Positions 26,225 through 34,134 of a stretch of 64,000 bases of DNA are shown in pieces. Position 1 is the first letter of the stretch, and each line of letters opens with the position of its first letter. The notes beneath the pieces were generated by a model, which searched no databases, was not told the origin of the DNA, and saw only the letters and a list, made by a program, of their open reading frames with translations. The position numbers and the translations under genes are program-made. This stretch comes from Pseudomonas fluorescens (GTDB taxonomy: Bacteria > Pseudomonadota > Gammaproteobacteria > Pseudomonadales > Pseudomonadaceae): NCBI RefSeq assembly GCF_001307275.1, contig NZ_CP012831.1, forward strand, positions 6,378,501 to 6,442,500, given 5' to 3'.

Positions 26225-27100
26225 CTATTGGTACATCTCGGGCACTTCGTAACGCAGGCCGTAATGGGCGTAGACAGCCTTGACGCTGCCATCGCGGATC
26301 AAACCTTCCAGCGCCTCTTCCACCGCATAGGCCAACTGACGGTTGCTTTCATGCACCGCCATGCCGATTTCCCAGCGTTGCTTGCCCATGTTCGGATAGG
26401 CATTCTCCGCCAGTGCCAGTTGCGAATCGGCCGCTTCATGCACTTGCCAGTCGATTTCCCCGCGCATGGCCATGACGGCGTCGACCTCCCCGGCCTGCAT
26501 GGCCCCGAAGGCTTTGGCGACGCTGGGGTAATGACGGATCTTGGCGCTGAGCATGCCGTTGAACACCGAGGTCAGGTAGAACGACGGCACGCTGTCGACT
26601 TCCACCCCGATAGGGTGCTGCTGGAACACCGCGACGCTGCCCACCGAATCCAGCCGGCGACGGTCATACGCCACCTGCCAGCACTCCTGCTGATAAGGCC
26701 CGAACATCACCACCTGGGCGTTCTCCAGCTCACCGATGTCGTTGCGCTTTTGCACGTAGTCGTGATCGTACGGCACACGCATCATCAAGTCGGCCAACTG
26801 CCGGTCATACAGCGGGCTGCTGCGCCAGATGTAATCACGCAGATCGTCATCGAGCTTCTCGCCGGGCGGCGCCCAGATCAGCTGCAGGCGCACACCCAGT
26901 GCCTTGGCCAAGGCCTGGGCCAGTTCGACGTCGACGCCCCTGGGCTGGCCCTGGTCTTCGAAGCTGTAGGGGGCGAAATCCTTGTAGACCGCCACCTTCA
27001 ATTCCCCGGCGGCGATCATCTGATCGTAGCTGCGCACCTGGGCTTGAACCGCCTGGGCACCCAGCAACACGCAGCAGATTACCCAGGCGAACCAGCGCAT
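26225..27100 (-). CDS. MoxJ-like quinoprotein-associated periplasmic binding protein
   Basis: 291 residues starting MRWFAWVICC at 27100, signal peptide to about residue 22. Family 3 solute-binding fold: AAGELKVAVYKDFAPYSFEDQGQPRGVDVELAQALAKALG is split by no gap and is followed by WRSSPLYDRQLADLMMRVPY. Such proteins (MoxJ/XoxJ group) lie beside methanol or ethanol quinoprotein dehydrogenases and are thought to help activate the apo-enzyme or insert its cofactor. No permease is adjacent, in line with a non-transport role. It lies 5 bp after pedF. Confidence 0.86.
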   Translation of the reverse strand: MRWFAWVICCVLLGAQAVQAQVRSYDQMIAAGELKVAVYKDFAPYSFEDQGQPRGVDVELAQALAKALGVRLQLIWAPPGEKLDDDLRDYIWRSSPLYDRQLADLMMRVPYDHDYVQKRNDIGELENAQVVMFGPYQQECWQVAYDRRRLDSVGSVAVFQQHPIGVEVDSVPSFYLTSVFNGMLSAKIRHYPSVAKAFGAMQAGEVDAVMAMRGEIDWQVHEAADSQLALAENAYPNMGKQRWEIGMAVHESNRQLAYAVEEALEGLIRDGSVKAVYAHYGLRYEVPEMYQ

Positions 27101-27105
27101 GGCGA

Positions 27106-27567
27106 TCACTCCTCGACGTGCACGCTGTCGAGATAGGTGCGCACGGCCCACAAGGCTTCCTGGCTCAGGTAATCGGCCATCTTCGGCATGTAGACCCGAC
27201 CGTCGCGCACCGCGCCATGGCGCACGCGCTCGACGAACCATTCGTCTCCGGCTTCGGCGGCGTCCAACATGCGCAGGTCCGGGGCGATCCCGCCGGACTT
27301 GGCTTCCAGGCCATGGCACGCGGCGCAGTTCTGGTTGTAGGCCGAGGCGCCGATTTCCACGGCTTTGTCACGCTCGGGAGAACTGCGGTATGGGTTCTGC
27401 GAAGCCCAGCCATCGCCGTCAAGCGGCAGGTTGGTGTCCTTGACCGGGGTCAAGCCCTTGGTTTCCACTGCCTGGGGCACTACGTTGCCGTGGGCCCACG
27501 CGGAGCCTGCGCCGATCAGCCCCATCAGCAATGCGCTAGCGATGATGGCGTTGCGTTTTGTTGTCAT
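27106..27567 (-). CDS. pedF: Cytochrome c550, electron acceptor of the alcohol dehydrogenases
   Basis: 153 residues starting MTTKRNAIIA at 27567 with a signal peptide ending SAWA. One haem c site, CAACH (about residue 75), and a distal Met in VYMPKMADYL. It corresponds to ExaB of P. aeruginosa and PedF of P. putida, which take electrons from the PQQ alcohol dehydrogenases in the periplasm and feed the oxidase. First gene of a tight four-gene unit (pedF, binding protein, SoxYZ-like, hydrolase) divergent from pedE. Confidence 0.92.
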   Translation of the reverse strand: MTTKRNAIIASALLMGLIGAGSAWAHGNVVPQAVETKGLTPVKDTNLPLDGDGWASQNPYRSSPERDKAVEIGASAYNQNCAACHGLEAKSGGIAPDLRMLDAAEAGDEWFVERVRHGAVRDGRVYMPKMADYLSQEALWAVRTYLDSVHVEE

Positions 27568-27644
27568 TGTTATGCCCTCTGGATTGCACGCAAGACCTCT
27601 CTGAAGAAGCCGTGCCGTCATCTTAGGAACGCTGGGGCGCCAGC

Positions 27645-27684
27645 CGAATGCTGCTTTGGTGGTCGCGGTCTAGTCCCTTGGTAG
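27645..27684. promoter_or_regulatory. Tandem operator-like boxes in the pedF-pedE promoter region
   Basis: Core 1 CTGCTTTGGTGG (27651-27662) with flank CGAATGCTGCTT (27645-27656), and core 2 GTCCCTTGGTAG (27673-27684), spaced 22 bp, two helical turns. They lie 84 bp from the pedF start and 137 bp from the pedE start and match the box found before the other ped genes. Confidence 0.6.
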
Positions 27685-27720
27685 CAGGCCATCCGACGCA
27701 AGTCGCAAAGACAGGCGGTT

Positions 27721-27757
27721 CGGGAAGTCTTCCCGGCAAGGGCGGGATTTTTTCCGT
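27721..27757. promoter_or_regulatory. Palindrome CGGGAA-N3-TTCCCG and degenerate second copy before pedE
   Basis: CGGGAAGTCTTCCCG (27721-27735) is a perfect inverted repeat; CGGGATTTTTTCCGT (27743-27757) is a degenerate copy 22 bp further on. Both lie between the shared boxes and the pedE start. The same palindrome occurs before pedH. Confidence 0.5.
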
Positions 27758-27820
27758 ATCGGCCAGGCACCGGCGCGACCCAACCTAGTCAGGCCAAAAC
27801 CTTCACTGGGAACTGCCACC

Positions 27821-29686
27821 ATGAGAATAAAAACGCTACCCGCCCTCTCCGCCCTGACTGTTGCCTTGCTGCTGGCCGGCAGTCTGTCGCTGAGCCCCTT
27901 GGCCAACGCCGCAGCGCCAGGAGTCAGTTGGGAAGACATTGCCAACGATCACCTGACCACCCAGGACGTGCTGCAGTACGGCATGGGCACCAACGCCCAA
28001 CGCTGGAGCCCGCTGGTCCAGGTCAACGACAAGAACGTGTTCAAGCTCACCCCGGCCTGGTCCTACTCGTTCGGTGACGAGAAGCAGCGCGGCCAGGAAT
28101 CCCAGGCCATCGTCAGGGACGGCGTGGTCTACGTCACCGGTTCCTACTCGCGGGTATTCGCCCTCGACGCCAGGACCGGCAAGCGCCTGTGGACCTACAA
28201 CCACCGGCTGCCGGACAACATTCGCCCATGCTGCGATGTGGTCAACCGCGGCGCGGCGATCTATGGCGACAAGATCTACTTCGGCACCCTGGATGCGCGG
28301 GTGGTGGCCCTGGACAAGAACACCGGCAAGGTGGTGTGGAACAAGAAGTTCGGCGACCACGCCGGCGGCTACACCATGACCGGCGCACCGGTGTTGATCA
28401 AGGACAAGACCAGCGGCAAGGTGCTGCTGATCCACGGCAGCTCCGGCGACGAGTTCGGCGTGGTCGGGCAGTTGTTCGCCCGCGACCCGGAAACCGGCGA
28501 AGAAGTCTGGATGCGCCCGTTCGTCGAAGGCCACATGGGCCGCCTCAACGGCAAGGACAGCACCCCGACCGGCGACGTCAAGGCGCCCTCCTGGCCCGAC
28601 GACAAGACCACTGAAACCGGCAAGGTCGAAGCCTGGAGTCATGGCGGCGGCGCACCTTGGCAGAGCGCCAGCTTCGACGCCGAGACCAACACCATCATCG
28701 TCGGCGCGGGCAACCCCGGCCCGTGGAACACCTGGGCGCGCACGGCCAAGGACGGCAACCCCCACGACTACGACAGCCTCTACACCTCGGGCCAGGTCGG
28801 TGTCGACCCCAGCACGGGCGAGGTGAAGTGGTTCTACCAACACACGCCCAACGACGCCTGGGACTTCTCCGGCAACAACGAGCTGGTGCTGTTCGACTAC
28901 AAGGACAAGGACGGCAAGGTGGTCAAGGCCACCGCCCACGCCGACCGCAACGGCTTCTTCTACGTGGTGGACCGCAACAACGGCAAGCTGCAGAACGCCT
29001 TCCCCTTCGTCGACAACATCACCTGGGCCAGCCACATCGACCTGAAGACCGGCCGCCCGGTGGAAAATCCCGGCCAGCGTCCGGCCAAGCCACTGCCCGG
29101 CGAAACCAAGGGCAAGCCAGTGGAAGTCTCGCCTCCGTTCCTCGGCGGCAAGAACTGGAACCCCATGGCCTACAGCCAGGACACCGGCCTGTTCTACGTC
29201 CCCGGCAACCAGTGGAAAGAGGAATACTGGACCGAAGAAGTGAACTACAAGAAAGGCTCGGCCTACCTCGGCATGGGCTTTCGTATCAAGCGCATGTATG
29301 ACGATCACGTCGGCAGCCTGCGGGCGATGAACCCCACCACCGGCAAGGTGGTGTGGGAGCACAAGGAAGCGCTGCCGCTGTGGGCCGGCGTGCTGGCGAC
29401 CAAGGGCAACCTGGTGTTCACCGGCACTGGCGACGGATTCTTCAAGGCCTTTGATGCGAAAACCGGTAAGGAGCTGTGGAAGTTCCAGACCGGCAGCGGC
29501 ATTGTCTCCCCGCCCATCACCTGGGAACAGGACGGCGAGCAGTACATCGGCGTGACCGTCGGCTACGGCGGCGCCGTACCGTTGTGGGGCGGCGACATGG
29601 CCGAACTGACCAAGCCCGTGGCCCAGGGTGGGTCGTTCTGGGTGTTCAAGATTCCGAGTTGGGATAAGGCGACAGCGCAGAAGTAG
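27821..29686 (+). CDS. pedE: Calcium-type PQQ-dependent ethanol dehydrogenase
   Basis: 621 residues starting MRIKTLPALS, signal peptide to about residue 30 (ANAAAPG). Quinoprotein propeller with the Cys137-Cys138 disulfide pair in RPCCDV and repeated WD-like tryptophan docking motifs. The metal site reads W347-D348-F349-S350: catalytic Asp followed by Ser rather than Asp, the calcium-enzyme signature (ExaA/PedE). It oxidises ethanol, 2-phenylethanol and other primary alcohols in the periplasm, passing electrons to the cytochrome encoded divergently. A paralogue of pedH; the two form the metal-switched pair. Confidence 0.95.
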   Translation: MRIKTLPALSALTVALLLAGSLSLSPLANAAAPGVSWEDIANDHLTTQDVLQYGMGTNAQRWSPLVQVNDKNVFKLTPAWSYSFGDEKQRGQESQAIVRDGVVYVTGSYSRVFALDARTGKRLWTYNHRLPDNIRPCCDVVNRGAAIYGDKIYFGTLDARVVALDKNTGKVVWNKKFGDHAGGYTMTGAPVLIKDKTSGKVLLIHGSSGDEFGVVGQLFARDPETGEEVWMRPFVEGHMGRLNGKDSTPTGDVKAPSWPDDKTTETGKVEAWSHGGGAPWQSASFDAETNTIIVGAGNPGPWNTWARTAKDGNPHDYDSLYTSGQVGVDPSTGEVKWFYQHTPNDAWDFSGNNELVLFDYKDKDGKVVKATAHADRNGFFYVVDRNNGKLQNAFPFVDNITWASHIDLKTGRPVENPGQRPAKPLPGETKGKPVEVSPPFLGGKNWNPMAYSQDTGLFYVPGNQWKEEYWTEEVNYKKGSAYLGMGFRIKRMYDDHVGSLRAMNPTTGKVVWEHKEALPLWAGVLATKGNLVFTGTGDGFFKAFDAKTGKELWKFQTGSGIVSPPITWEQDGEQYIGVTVGYGGAVPLWGGDMAELTKPVAQGGSFWVFKIPSWDKATAQK

Positions 29687-29725
29687 CCCGATCCCACCTG
29701 GGTCCTGACACACACCACAACCCCC

Positions 29726-29816
29726 TGTGGGAGCGAGCTCGCTCGCGATGGCGGTGGTTCAGCCGGCATTCATGTTGACTGACATTGCGCTATCGCGAGC
29801 CAGCTCGCTCCCACAA
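29726..29816. repeat. REP pair (BIME)
   Basis: TGTGGGAGCGAGCTCGCTCG and inverted CGCGAGCCAGCTCGCTCCCA between pedE and the pentapeptide gene; the first copy has GAGCTCGCTC rather than GAGCTTGCTC. Confidence 0.88.
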
Positions 29817-29833
29817 TTACCCGAGTTCATGCC

Positions 29834-30478
29834 ATGAGATGCTTGTCATTGCTGCTTCTGTTCGTTGGCGCCTTTGCCAACGCCGACGACCTCGACACCC
29901 CACTCACCCTCAACGGCTGCGTCATCGCCGAAGCCAGCCAATGCCCCGGCGCCAACCTGCGTGGCGCAAAACTGGCGAACCAGGACCTGCGCAAGATGAA
30001 CCTCAGCGGTGCCGACCTGCGTGACGCCGACCTGCGGCACGCGCGACTGGATCTGGCCAACCTCGAGAAAGCCCAGTTGCAGGGCGCCAACCTGACCCGC
30101 GCCAGCCTGCAACAAAGCAACCTGCGCCTGGCGGACTTCAGCGGCGCCACGCTCAAGGCGATCCAGGGCTGGGGGCTGTTCGCCCAGGGCGCGCAATTCC
30201 AACGTGCCGACCTGACCGCCGCCTACCTTCAGTTCGCCCGCTTGTCCGGCGCGCGACTGCAGGGTGCCAACCTGCAGGCCGCTGACCTGGAGATGGCCTG
30301 GCTGAGCAAGGCCGACCTCAAGGGCGCCGACCTGCGCGATGCCAACCTGCAGGAAGCCAAGCTCGGCGAAAGCAACCTGGAACAGGCCAACCTGAGCGGT
30401 TCTCGCCAGCACTATGGAAATTTCCAGGATGCGAATATGGAAGGCTGCACCGGCTGCCCGACTTCCTGGGATGAGTAA
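29834..30478 (+). CDS. Exported pentapeptide-repeat protein
   Basis: 214 residues with a short signal peptide (MRCLSLLLLFVGAFANA). From about residue 40 to 205 it is almost wholly A(D/N)LXX pentapeptide repeats (GANLRGAKLANQDLRKMNLS and onward), which fold as a right-handed beta-helix. A cysteine pair closes the C-terminus (EGCTGCPTSW). A pentapeptide gene occupies the same place beside pedE in P. putida (PP_2673), so the link with alcohol oxidation is conserved, but its function is unknown. Separated from pedE by a REP pair. Confidence 0.88.
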   Translation: MRCLSLLLLFVGAFANADDLDTPLTLNGCVIAEASQCPGANLRGAKLANQDLRKMNLSGADLRDADLRHARLDLANLEKAQLQGANLTRASLQQSNLRLADFSGATLKAIQGWGLFAQGAQFQRADLTAAYLQFARLSGARLQGANLQAADLEMAWLSKADLKGADLRDANLQEAKLGESNLEQANLSGSRQHYGNFQDANMEGCTGCPTSWDE

Positions 30479-30493
30479 GGATTGCCACAAACC

Positions 30494-30658
30494 CCTGTGG
30501 CGAGGGAGCTTGCTCCCGCTGGGCTCTGTAGGCGCTGGCGAAGCCTGCGATCTTTTGATCTTTCGCTTGGGACTCAAGTGGCTAGGGAAAGATCGCAGCC
30601 TCGCTCCGCTCGACAGCTCCTACCGCACGCCCCAGCGGGAGCAAGCTCCCTCGCCACA
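30494..30658. repeat. REP pair of the GGGAGCTTGCTCCC type with long spacer
   Basis: TGTGGCGAGGGAGCTTGCTC and inverted GAGCAAGCTCCCTCGCCACA enclose about 110 bp that includes a further inverted repeat around GCGATCTTT...AAAGATCGC. It lies between the convergent pentapeptide and pedR2 genes. Confidence 0.85.
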
Positions 30659-30671
30659 ATGAACCTGGGAT

Positions 30672-31310
30672 TCACCCCGCCACCCGCACCACCCCCATAT
30701 CAATCCCCAAGTGCACCAACTCGGCATGGGAGCTGACCTGCAACTTGCTCTTGAGCAACGTCAGGTGGTTGGACACAGTCTTGGCACTGATGCACAACTG
30801 TTCGGCGATGGTGCGGGCGGGAGTGCCCTTGGCGAGCATGACGAAGATCTCCAACTCCCGCTGGGTCATGCATTGCAGGCGTGGGTCGACATCCTGCCGG
30901 GAGCTGGCGCAGGCCAGTTGCGTGGCCAGGGACTGTTCGATGTAGGCATGGCCGGCCAGCACTCGGCGTACCGCTTCCACCAACACCTGGGGCGCCGAAT
31001 TCTTGGTCAGATAGCCCGCGGCGCCGGCGTCCAATGCCTGGCGCACCAGTGGCAATTCGTCGTGCATGCTGAAGAACAACACCCGCAATTGCGGCAGGCG
31101 CTGGCGCAGCCGGCGGGTGGTTTCCAGACCACTGATACCGGGCAGGCCAAAGTCCATGATCACCAGGTGCGGCACCTGCTCCTGTACTTGGCTCAGCGCC
31201 TCTTCACCAGTGGCCGCTTCGCGGACCTGCAGGTCCGGCATCAGCGCCCGTAGCAGGCTGGCGTAGCCCTGCCGAACCACCGCATGGTCATCCACCAACA
31301 AAATGTTCAT
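30672..31310 (-). CDS. pedR2: LuxR-type response regulator PedR2
   Basis: 212 residues starting MNILLVDDHA at 31310. Receiver domain with acidic pocket D7-D8, phospho-acceptor Asp53 in VIMDFGLPG and Lys in YLTKNS; C-terminal GerE/LuxR helix-turn-helix (MTQRELEIFVMLAKGTPART, then SAKTVSNHLTLLKSKL). The ATG overlaps the pedS2 stop (TGATG), implying coupled translation. In P. putida PedS2/PedR2 mediates the lanthanide switch between pedE and pedH. It corresponds to EraR of P. aeruginosa. Confidence 0.92.
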   Translation of the reverse strand: MNILLVDDHAVVRQGYASLLRALMPDLQVREAATGEEALSQVQEQVPHLVIMDFGLPGISGLETTRRLRQRLPQLRVLFFSMHDELPLVRQALDAGAAGYLTKNSAPQVLVEAVRRVLAGHAYIEQSLATQLACASSRQDVDPRLQCMTQRELEIFVMLAKGTPARTIAEQLCISAKTVSNHLTLLKSKLQVSSHAELVHLGIDMGVVRVAG

Positions 31311-32563
31311 CACGCCTCCAGGGCAATATTCAAGGCCAGCGCCCAACCGGCGCCAGGCTGGCTGATGATGCGCAACTCCCCGCCCAGGCTGCGGGCCCGT
31401 TCGGACATCGAGTGCAAGCCCACACCGGCGCGCGGTGGTTGCGTCGCACCGCGGCCGTTGTCGCGCACCAGCAAGCGCAGGCGCCCGGCGCGATGTTGCA
31501 GGCGAATCCTCACCTGCGTGGCACCGGCATGCCGGGCAACGTTGGTGAGTGCTTCCTGCAACAGGCGATACAGGTGGGTCTTGTCCGATCCGGACATGGG
31601 CGGCAAGGCTTCGTCGATCCGCAGCTGACAGGCGATGCCCTGGCTGGCCTGCCATTGCCCGGCCAACAGTCCGATGGCCTCGCACAATGGCAGGTGCTGC
31701 AACACCACCGGGTACAAGTCATGCACCAGCGCCCGGAAACCCTGTTGCAAATGCTCGCAATGGTCTTCGAGCTGGCTGACGGTCTGCTCCAGCGCCGACG
31801 GCTGATCCATCACCAGGCGCAACAGGCAGGCGCGGGCACGAATGCCGGCCACGTATTGGCCCAGGTCGTCGTGCAGGGTCTGGGCCAGCCGGGTGCGCTC
31901 CTGCTCCTGCACGGCCAGCAAGGCCTGGGTGAGCCGGGCGTTATCGGCCTGGGCCGCGGCCAGGGCGGCGGTCATGCGATTGAAATGCCCCGCCAGTTGC
32001 TGCGCTTCCGGCACACCTTCAGTGCCCAGGCGCACCTGCAGGTTCCCGGCAGACACCTGACGCAGAGCCTGCAGCAGTTCATCGAGCAAACGCATGCCCC
32101 GGCGTACCGCCCAGCGGATCACCAACAGGCTGAGCGACAGCGCCAAGGCGCAGACGTACAACAGTTGCACCAACGAATCGAGAATCTCGTCGATCTCGTC
32201 CCGCGGATCGACGGCAATCCAGGCCCGCCGACCGTCAGGCAACTCCACCACCTGGGCCGCGGGGCCGTCGTCCAGTAGCTGGCGGCCGAGCCAGGCTTTC
32301 ATCCCGCCTTCATCCGCGGGGAAACGTTCCCCAGGGGCCAGCCAACGGACCCGCACATGACGCAGGCTGCCGGTCAACCGCGGCTGGAGACTGGCCGGGT
32401 CGCGCTCGGCGGTTTCCCGCAGGTAATGCACCACCGACTCGGCCGATTGCAATTCTCGCTTCACATCGGCCATGGCCTGGTGCAGCAGCAGGACGGCACA
32501 GGCCAGGGTGACCAGGGCGAAGAAGGCTGACACCCAGAGGTTGATGCGCCAGAGGGCAGACAT
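31310..32563 (-). CDS. pedS2: Sensor histidine kinase PedS2
   Basis: 417 residues starting MSALWRINLW at 32563. Transmembrane helix 1 (about 7-28), a periplasmic loop of about 120 residues, helix 2 (about 158-178), HAMP, then a HisKA_3 dimerisation domain with His in QTLHDDLGQYVAGIRARA and an HATPase domain (EALTNVARHAGATQ, DNGRG, GVGLHSMSERA). This NarX/UhpB-type kinase is the partner of PedR2. The periplasmic loop has many acidic residues (VDPRDEIDEILDSL), which would fit sensing a cation (inference). The frame is open far upstream, but that part reads through a REP element; a small coupled ORF precedes it. Confidence 0.9.
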   Translation of the reverse strand: MSALWRINLWVSAFFALVTLACAVLLLHQAMADVKRELQSAESVVHYLRETAERDPASLQPRLTGSLRHVRVRWLAPGERFPADEGGMKAWLGRQLLDDGPAAQVVELPDGRRAWIAVDPRDEIDEILDSLVQLLYVCALALSLSLLVIRWAVRRGMRLLDELLQALRQVSAGNLQVRLGTEGVPEAQQLAGHFNRMTAALAAAQADNARLTQALLAVQEQERTRLAQTLHDDLGQYVAGIRARACLLRLVMDQPSALEQTVSQLEDHCEHLQQGFRALVHDLYPVVLQHLPLCEAIGLLAGQWQASQGIACQLRIDEALPPMSGSDKTHLYRLLQEALTNVARHAGATQVRIRLQHRAGRLRLLVRDNGRGATQPPRAGVGLHSMSERARSLGGELRIISQPGAGWALALNIALEA

Positions 32564-32565
32564 GG

Positions 32566-32784
32566 CTAGTGTTCCACCCCTGGATTGATACCCCCACCCT
32601 GCGGGAGCGAGCTTGCTCGCGATGACTGCGGCACAGCCAGTACTGAGGCCGACTGAACCACCGCTATCGCGAGCAAGCTCGCTCCCACAGGAGGGGTTGG
32701 AGAGTGCCAGGCTTTGGGACGATCCACCCCGATCAAGCTCAGGATCAGCAGCAACGTCAGCAGCAGGGTCTTGAGAATCCGCAT
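32566..32784 (-). CDS. Possible small hydrophobic leader peptide coupled to pedS2
   Basis: A 72-codon frame starts MRILKTLLLTLLLILSLIGV after a strong AGGAAGGG ribosome-binding site and stops 2 bp before the pedS2 ATG (TAGCCATG). The first 28 residues form one membrane helix or signal peptide; the rest (SLLAIAVVQSA...) is encoded by a REP pair. The close coupling and the weak ribosome-binding site of pedS2 favour real translation; the REP-derived tail argues that the original gene was interrupted or that only the 5' part matters. Function unknown. Confidence 0.4.
   Translation of the reverse strand: MRILKTLLLTLLLILSLIGVDRPKAWHSPTPPVGASLLAIAVVQSASVLAVPQSSRASSLPQGGGINPGVEH
32600..32691. repeat. 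REP pair (BIME)
   Basis: CGGGAGCGAGCTTGCTCGCG and inverted CGCGAGCAAGCTCGCTCCCA upstream of pedS2, inside the frame of the small ORF. Confidence 0.88.
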
Positions 32785-32850
32785 GGTCTGTCCCTTCCTG
32801 GGCAATGACGATGCCTTGCATCCTAAAACCCCGGCTTCCAAGGCGAGTTA

Positions 32851-32862
32851 CTACCTTGGTAC
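32851..32862 (+). promoter_or_regulatory. Operator-like box upstream of pedA1
   Basis: CTACCTTGGTAC, the closest match (11/12) to the palindromic consensus CTACC-TT-GGTAG, 79 bp before the pedA1 ATG and in the divergent region shared with pedS2. Confidence 0.6.
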
Positions 32863-32940
32863 TGCCCCGGTGGTACTTTCTGCATATTTCCCCAGGGCCA
32901 TAGCCTTCCTATGCTGGCGCTACCCGCAATGGAGGACGTC

Positions 32941-34107
32941 ATGCGCCGGCTCGTCAGTTACGCCCTGGTTTTTCTGCTGGCAGCGGCGACCGCTCACGCG
33001 GGCGATGCCACACCGCTGCAAGTGCGCATCGGCTACCTGGGCTATCGCCCCGACCCCGGCCCGCTGTTATCCAATGTCATTGCCGAGCCTGCCGATGCCG
33101 GGCAGCGCGGCGCTGAATTGGCGATCATCGACAGCAACAGCACCGGGCGCTTCCTCAAGCACGACTATCGCCTGGACAGTGCCAGCGTCGACAACCCCGA
33201 AGCCCTGCTCCAGGCTGCCCGCGCCCAACACGACCAAGGACTGCGGCTGTTCGTGGTCAATGCACCGGCCGCCAGCCTGCGCGATCTCAGCGCCGCCCTG
33301 CCCGACAGCCTGCTGTTCAACGCCGGCAGCCCCGACGACAGCCTGCGCACCACCGACTGCCTGGGCAACGTGCTGCACAGCCTGCCCGACCGCGCCATGC
33401 TCGCCGATGCCCTGGTGCAGTTCAGCGTGGTGCGCAAATGGCAGCGGGCCCTGTTGATCGTCGGCCAGACGTCCGAGGACCAGGCCTATGCCGCCGCATT
33501 GCGCCGGGCCATGAAACGCTTCGGCATGAAGATCGTCGCCGAGAAGGCCTGGCAGTTCGACAATGACCAACGCCGCAGCGCCCAGGCCGACATGCCGCTG
33601 TTCACCCAGACCGCCGAATACGACGTGGTGCTGGTGGCCGACGAGCGCGGCGACTTCGGCGAATACCTGCCCTACCAGACCTGGTACCCACGGCCGGTGG
33701 CCGGCACCCAAGGGCTGACACCCACCGGCTGGCACAAAACCGTGGAAACCTACGGCGCGGCGCAGTTGCAAAAACGCTTCGAAGCCCTGGCCGGACGCTG
33801 GATGAACGACCGCGACTTCGCCGCCTGGATCGCCGTGCGCAGCATCGCCAGCGCGGTGAGCAAACTGCGTCAGACCGACCCGTTCGCCATCCGCCAACTG
33901 GCCCTCAGCGACCAATTGCCCCTGGACGGCTTCAAGGGCCGCAAGCTCAGCTACCGGCCGTGGAATGGCCAACTACGCCAACCGATTCCCCTGGTCCAGC
34001 CCCGGGCGCTGGTCAGCACCTCGCCCCAGGACGGTTTTCTGCACCCCTCCAATGAGATGGACAGCCTGGGCTATGACCGGCCCGAAGTGAGCTGCCGTTA
34101 CCCCTGA
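32941..34107 (+). CDS. pedA1: Periplasmic component of the PQQ-associated ABC system
   Basis: 388 residues starting MRRLVSYALV at 32941 (GGAGG 6 bp upstream; an in-frame ATG at 32911 is less likely). Signal peptide ending AHAGDA. Type I solute-binding-like fold (VRIGYLGYRPDPGP; LLIVGQTSEDQAYAAALRRAMKRFG split as two stretches) with an extended C-terminus. The family is remembered as the substrate-binding protein of the PQQ alcohol dehydrogenase ABC system. First gene of a four-gene operon with pedA2, pedB and pedC; in P. putida this system is needed for growth at low lanthanide. Confidence 0.85.
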   Translation: MRRLVSYALVFLLAAATAHAGDATPLQVRIGYLGYRPDPGPLLSNVIAEPADAGQRGAELAIIDSNSTGRFLKHDYRLDSASVDNPEALLQAARAQHDQGLRLFVVNAPAASLRDLSAALPDSLLFNAGSPDDSLRTTDCLGNVLHSLPDRAMLADALVQFSVVRKWQRALLIVGQTSEDQAYAAALRRAMKRFGMKIVAEKAWQFDNDQRRSAQADMPLFTQTAEYDVVLVADERGDFGEYLPYQTWYPRPVAGTQGLTPTGWHKTVETYGAAQLQKRFEALAGRWMNDRDFAAWIAVRSIASAVSKLRQTDPFAIRQLALSDQLPLDGFKGRKLSYRPWNGQLRQPIPLVQPRALVSTSPQDGFLHPSNEMDSLGYDRPEVSCRYP

Positions 34108-34134
34108 TCGATAACAACAATAAGGAAAATCGCC

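Noticed and set aside
27836..29713. 625-codon minus-strand frame opposite pedE
   Set aside because: Shadow of pedE codon bias; low-complexity Val/Gly/Ala translation and no start signal.
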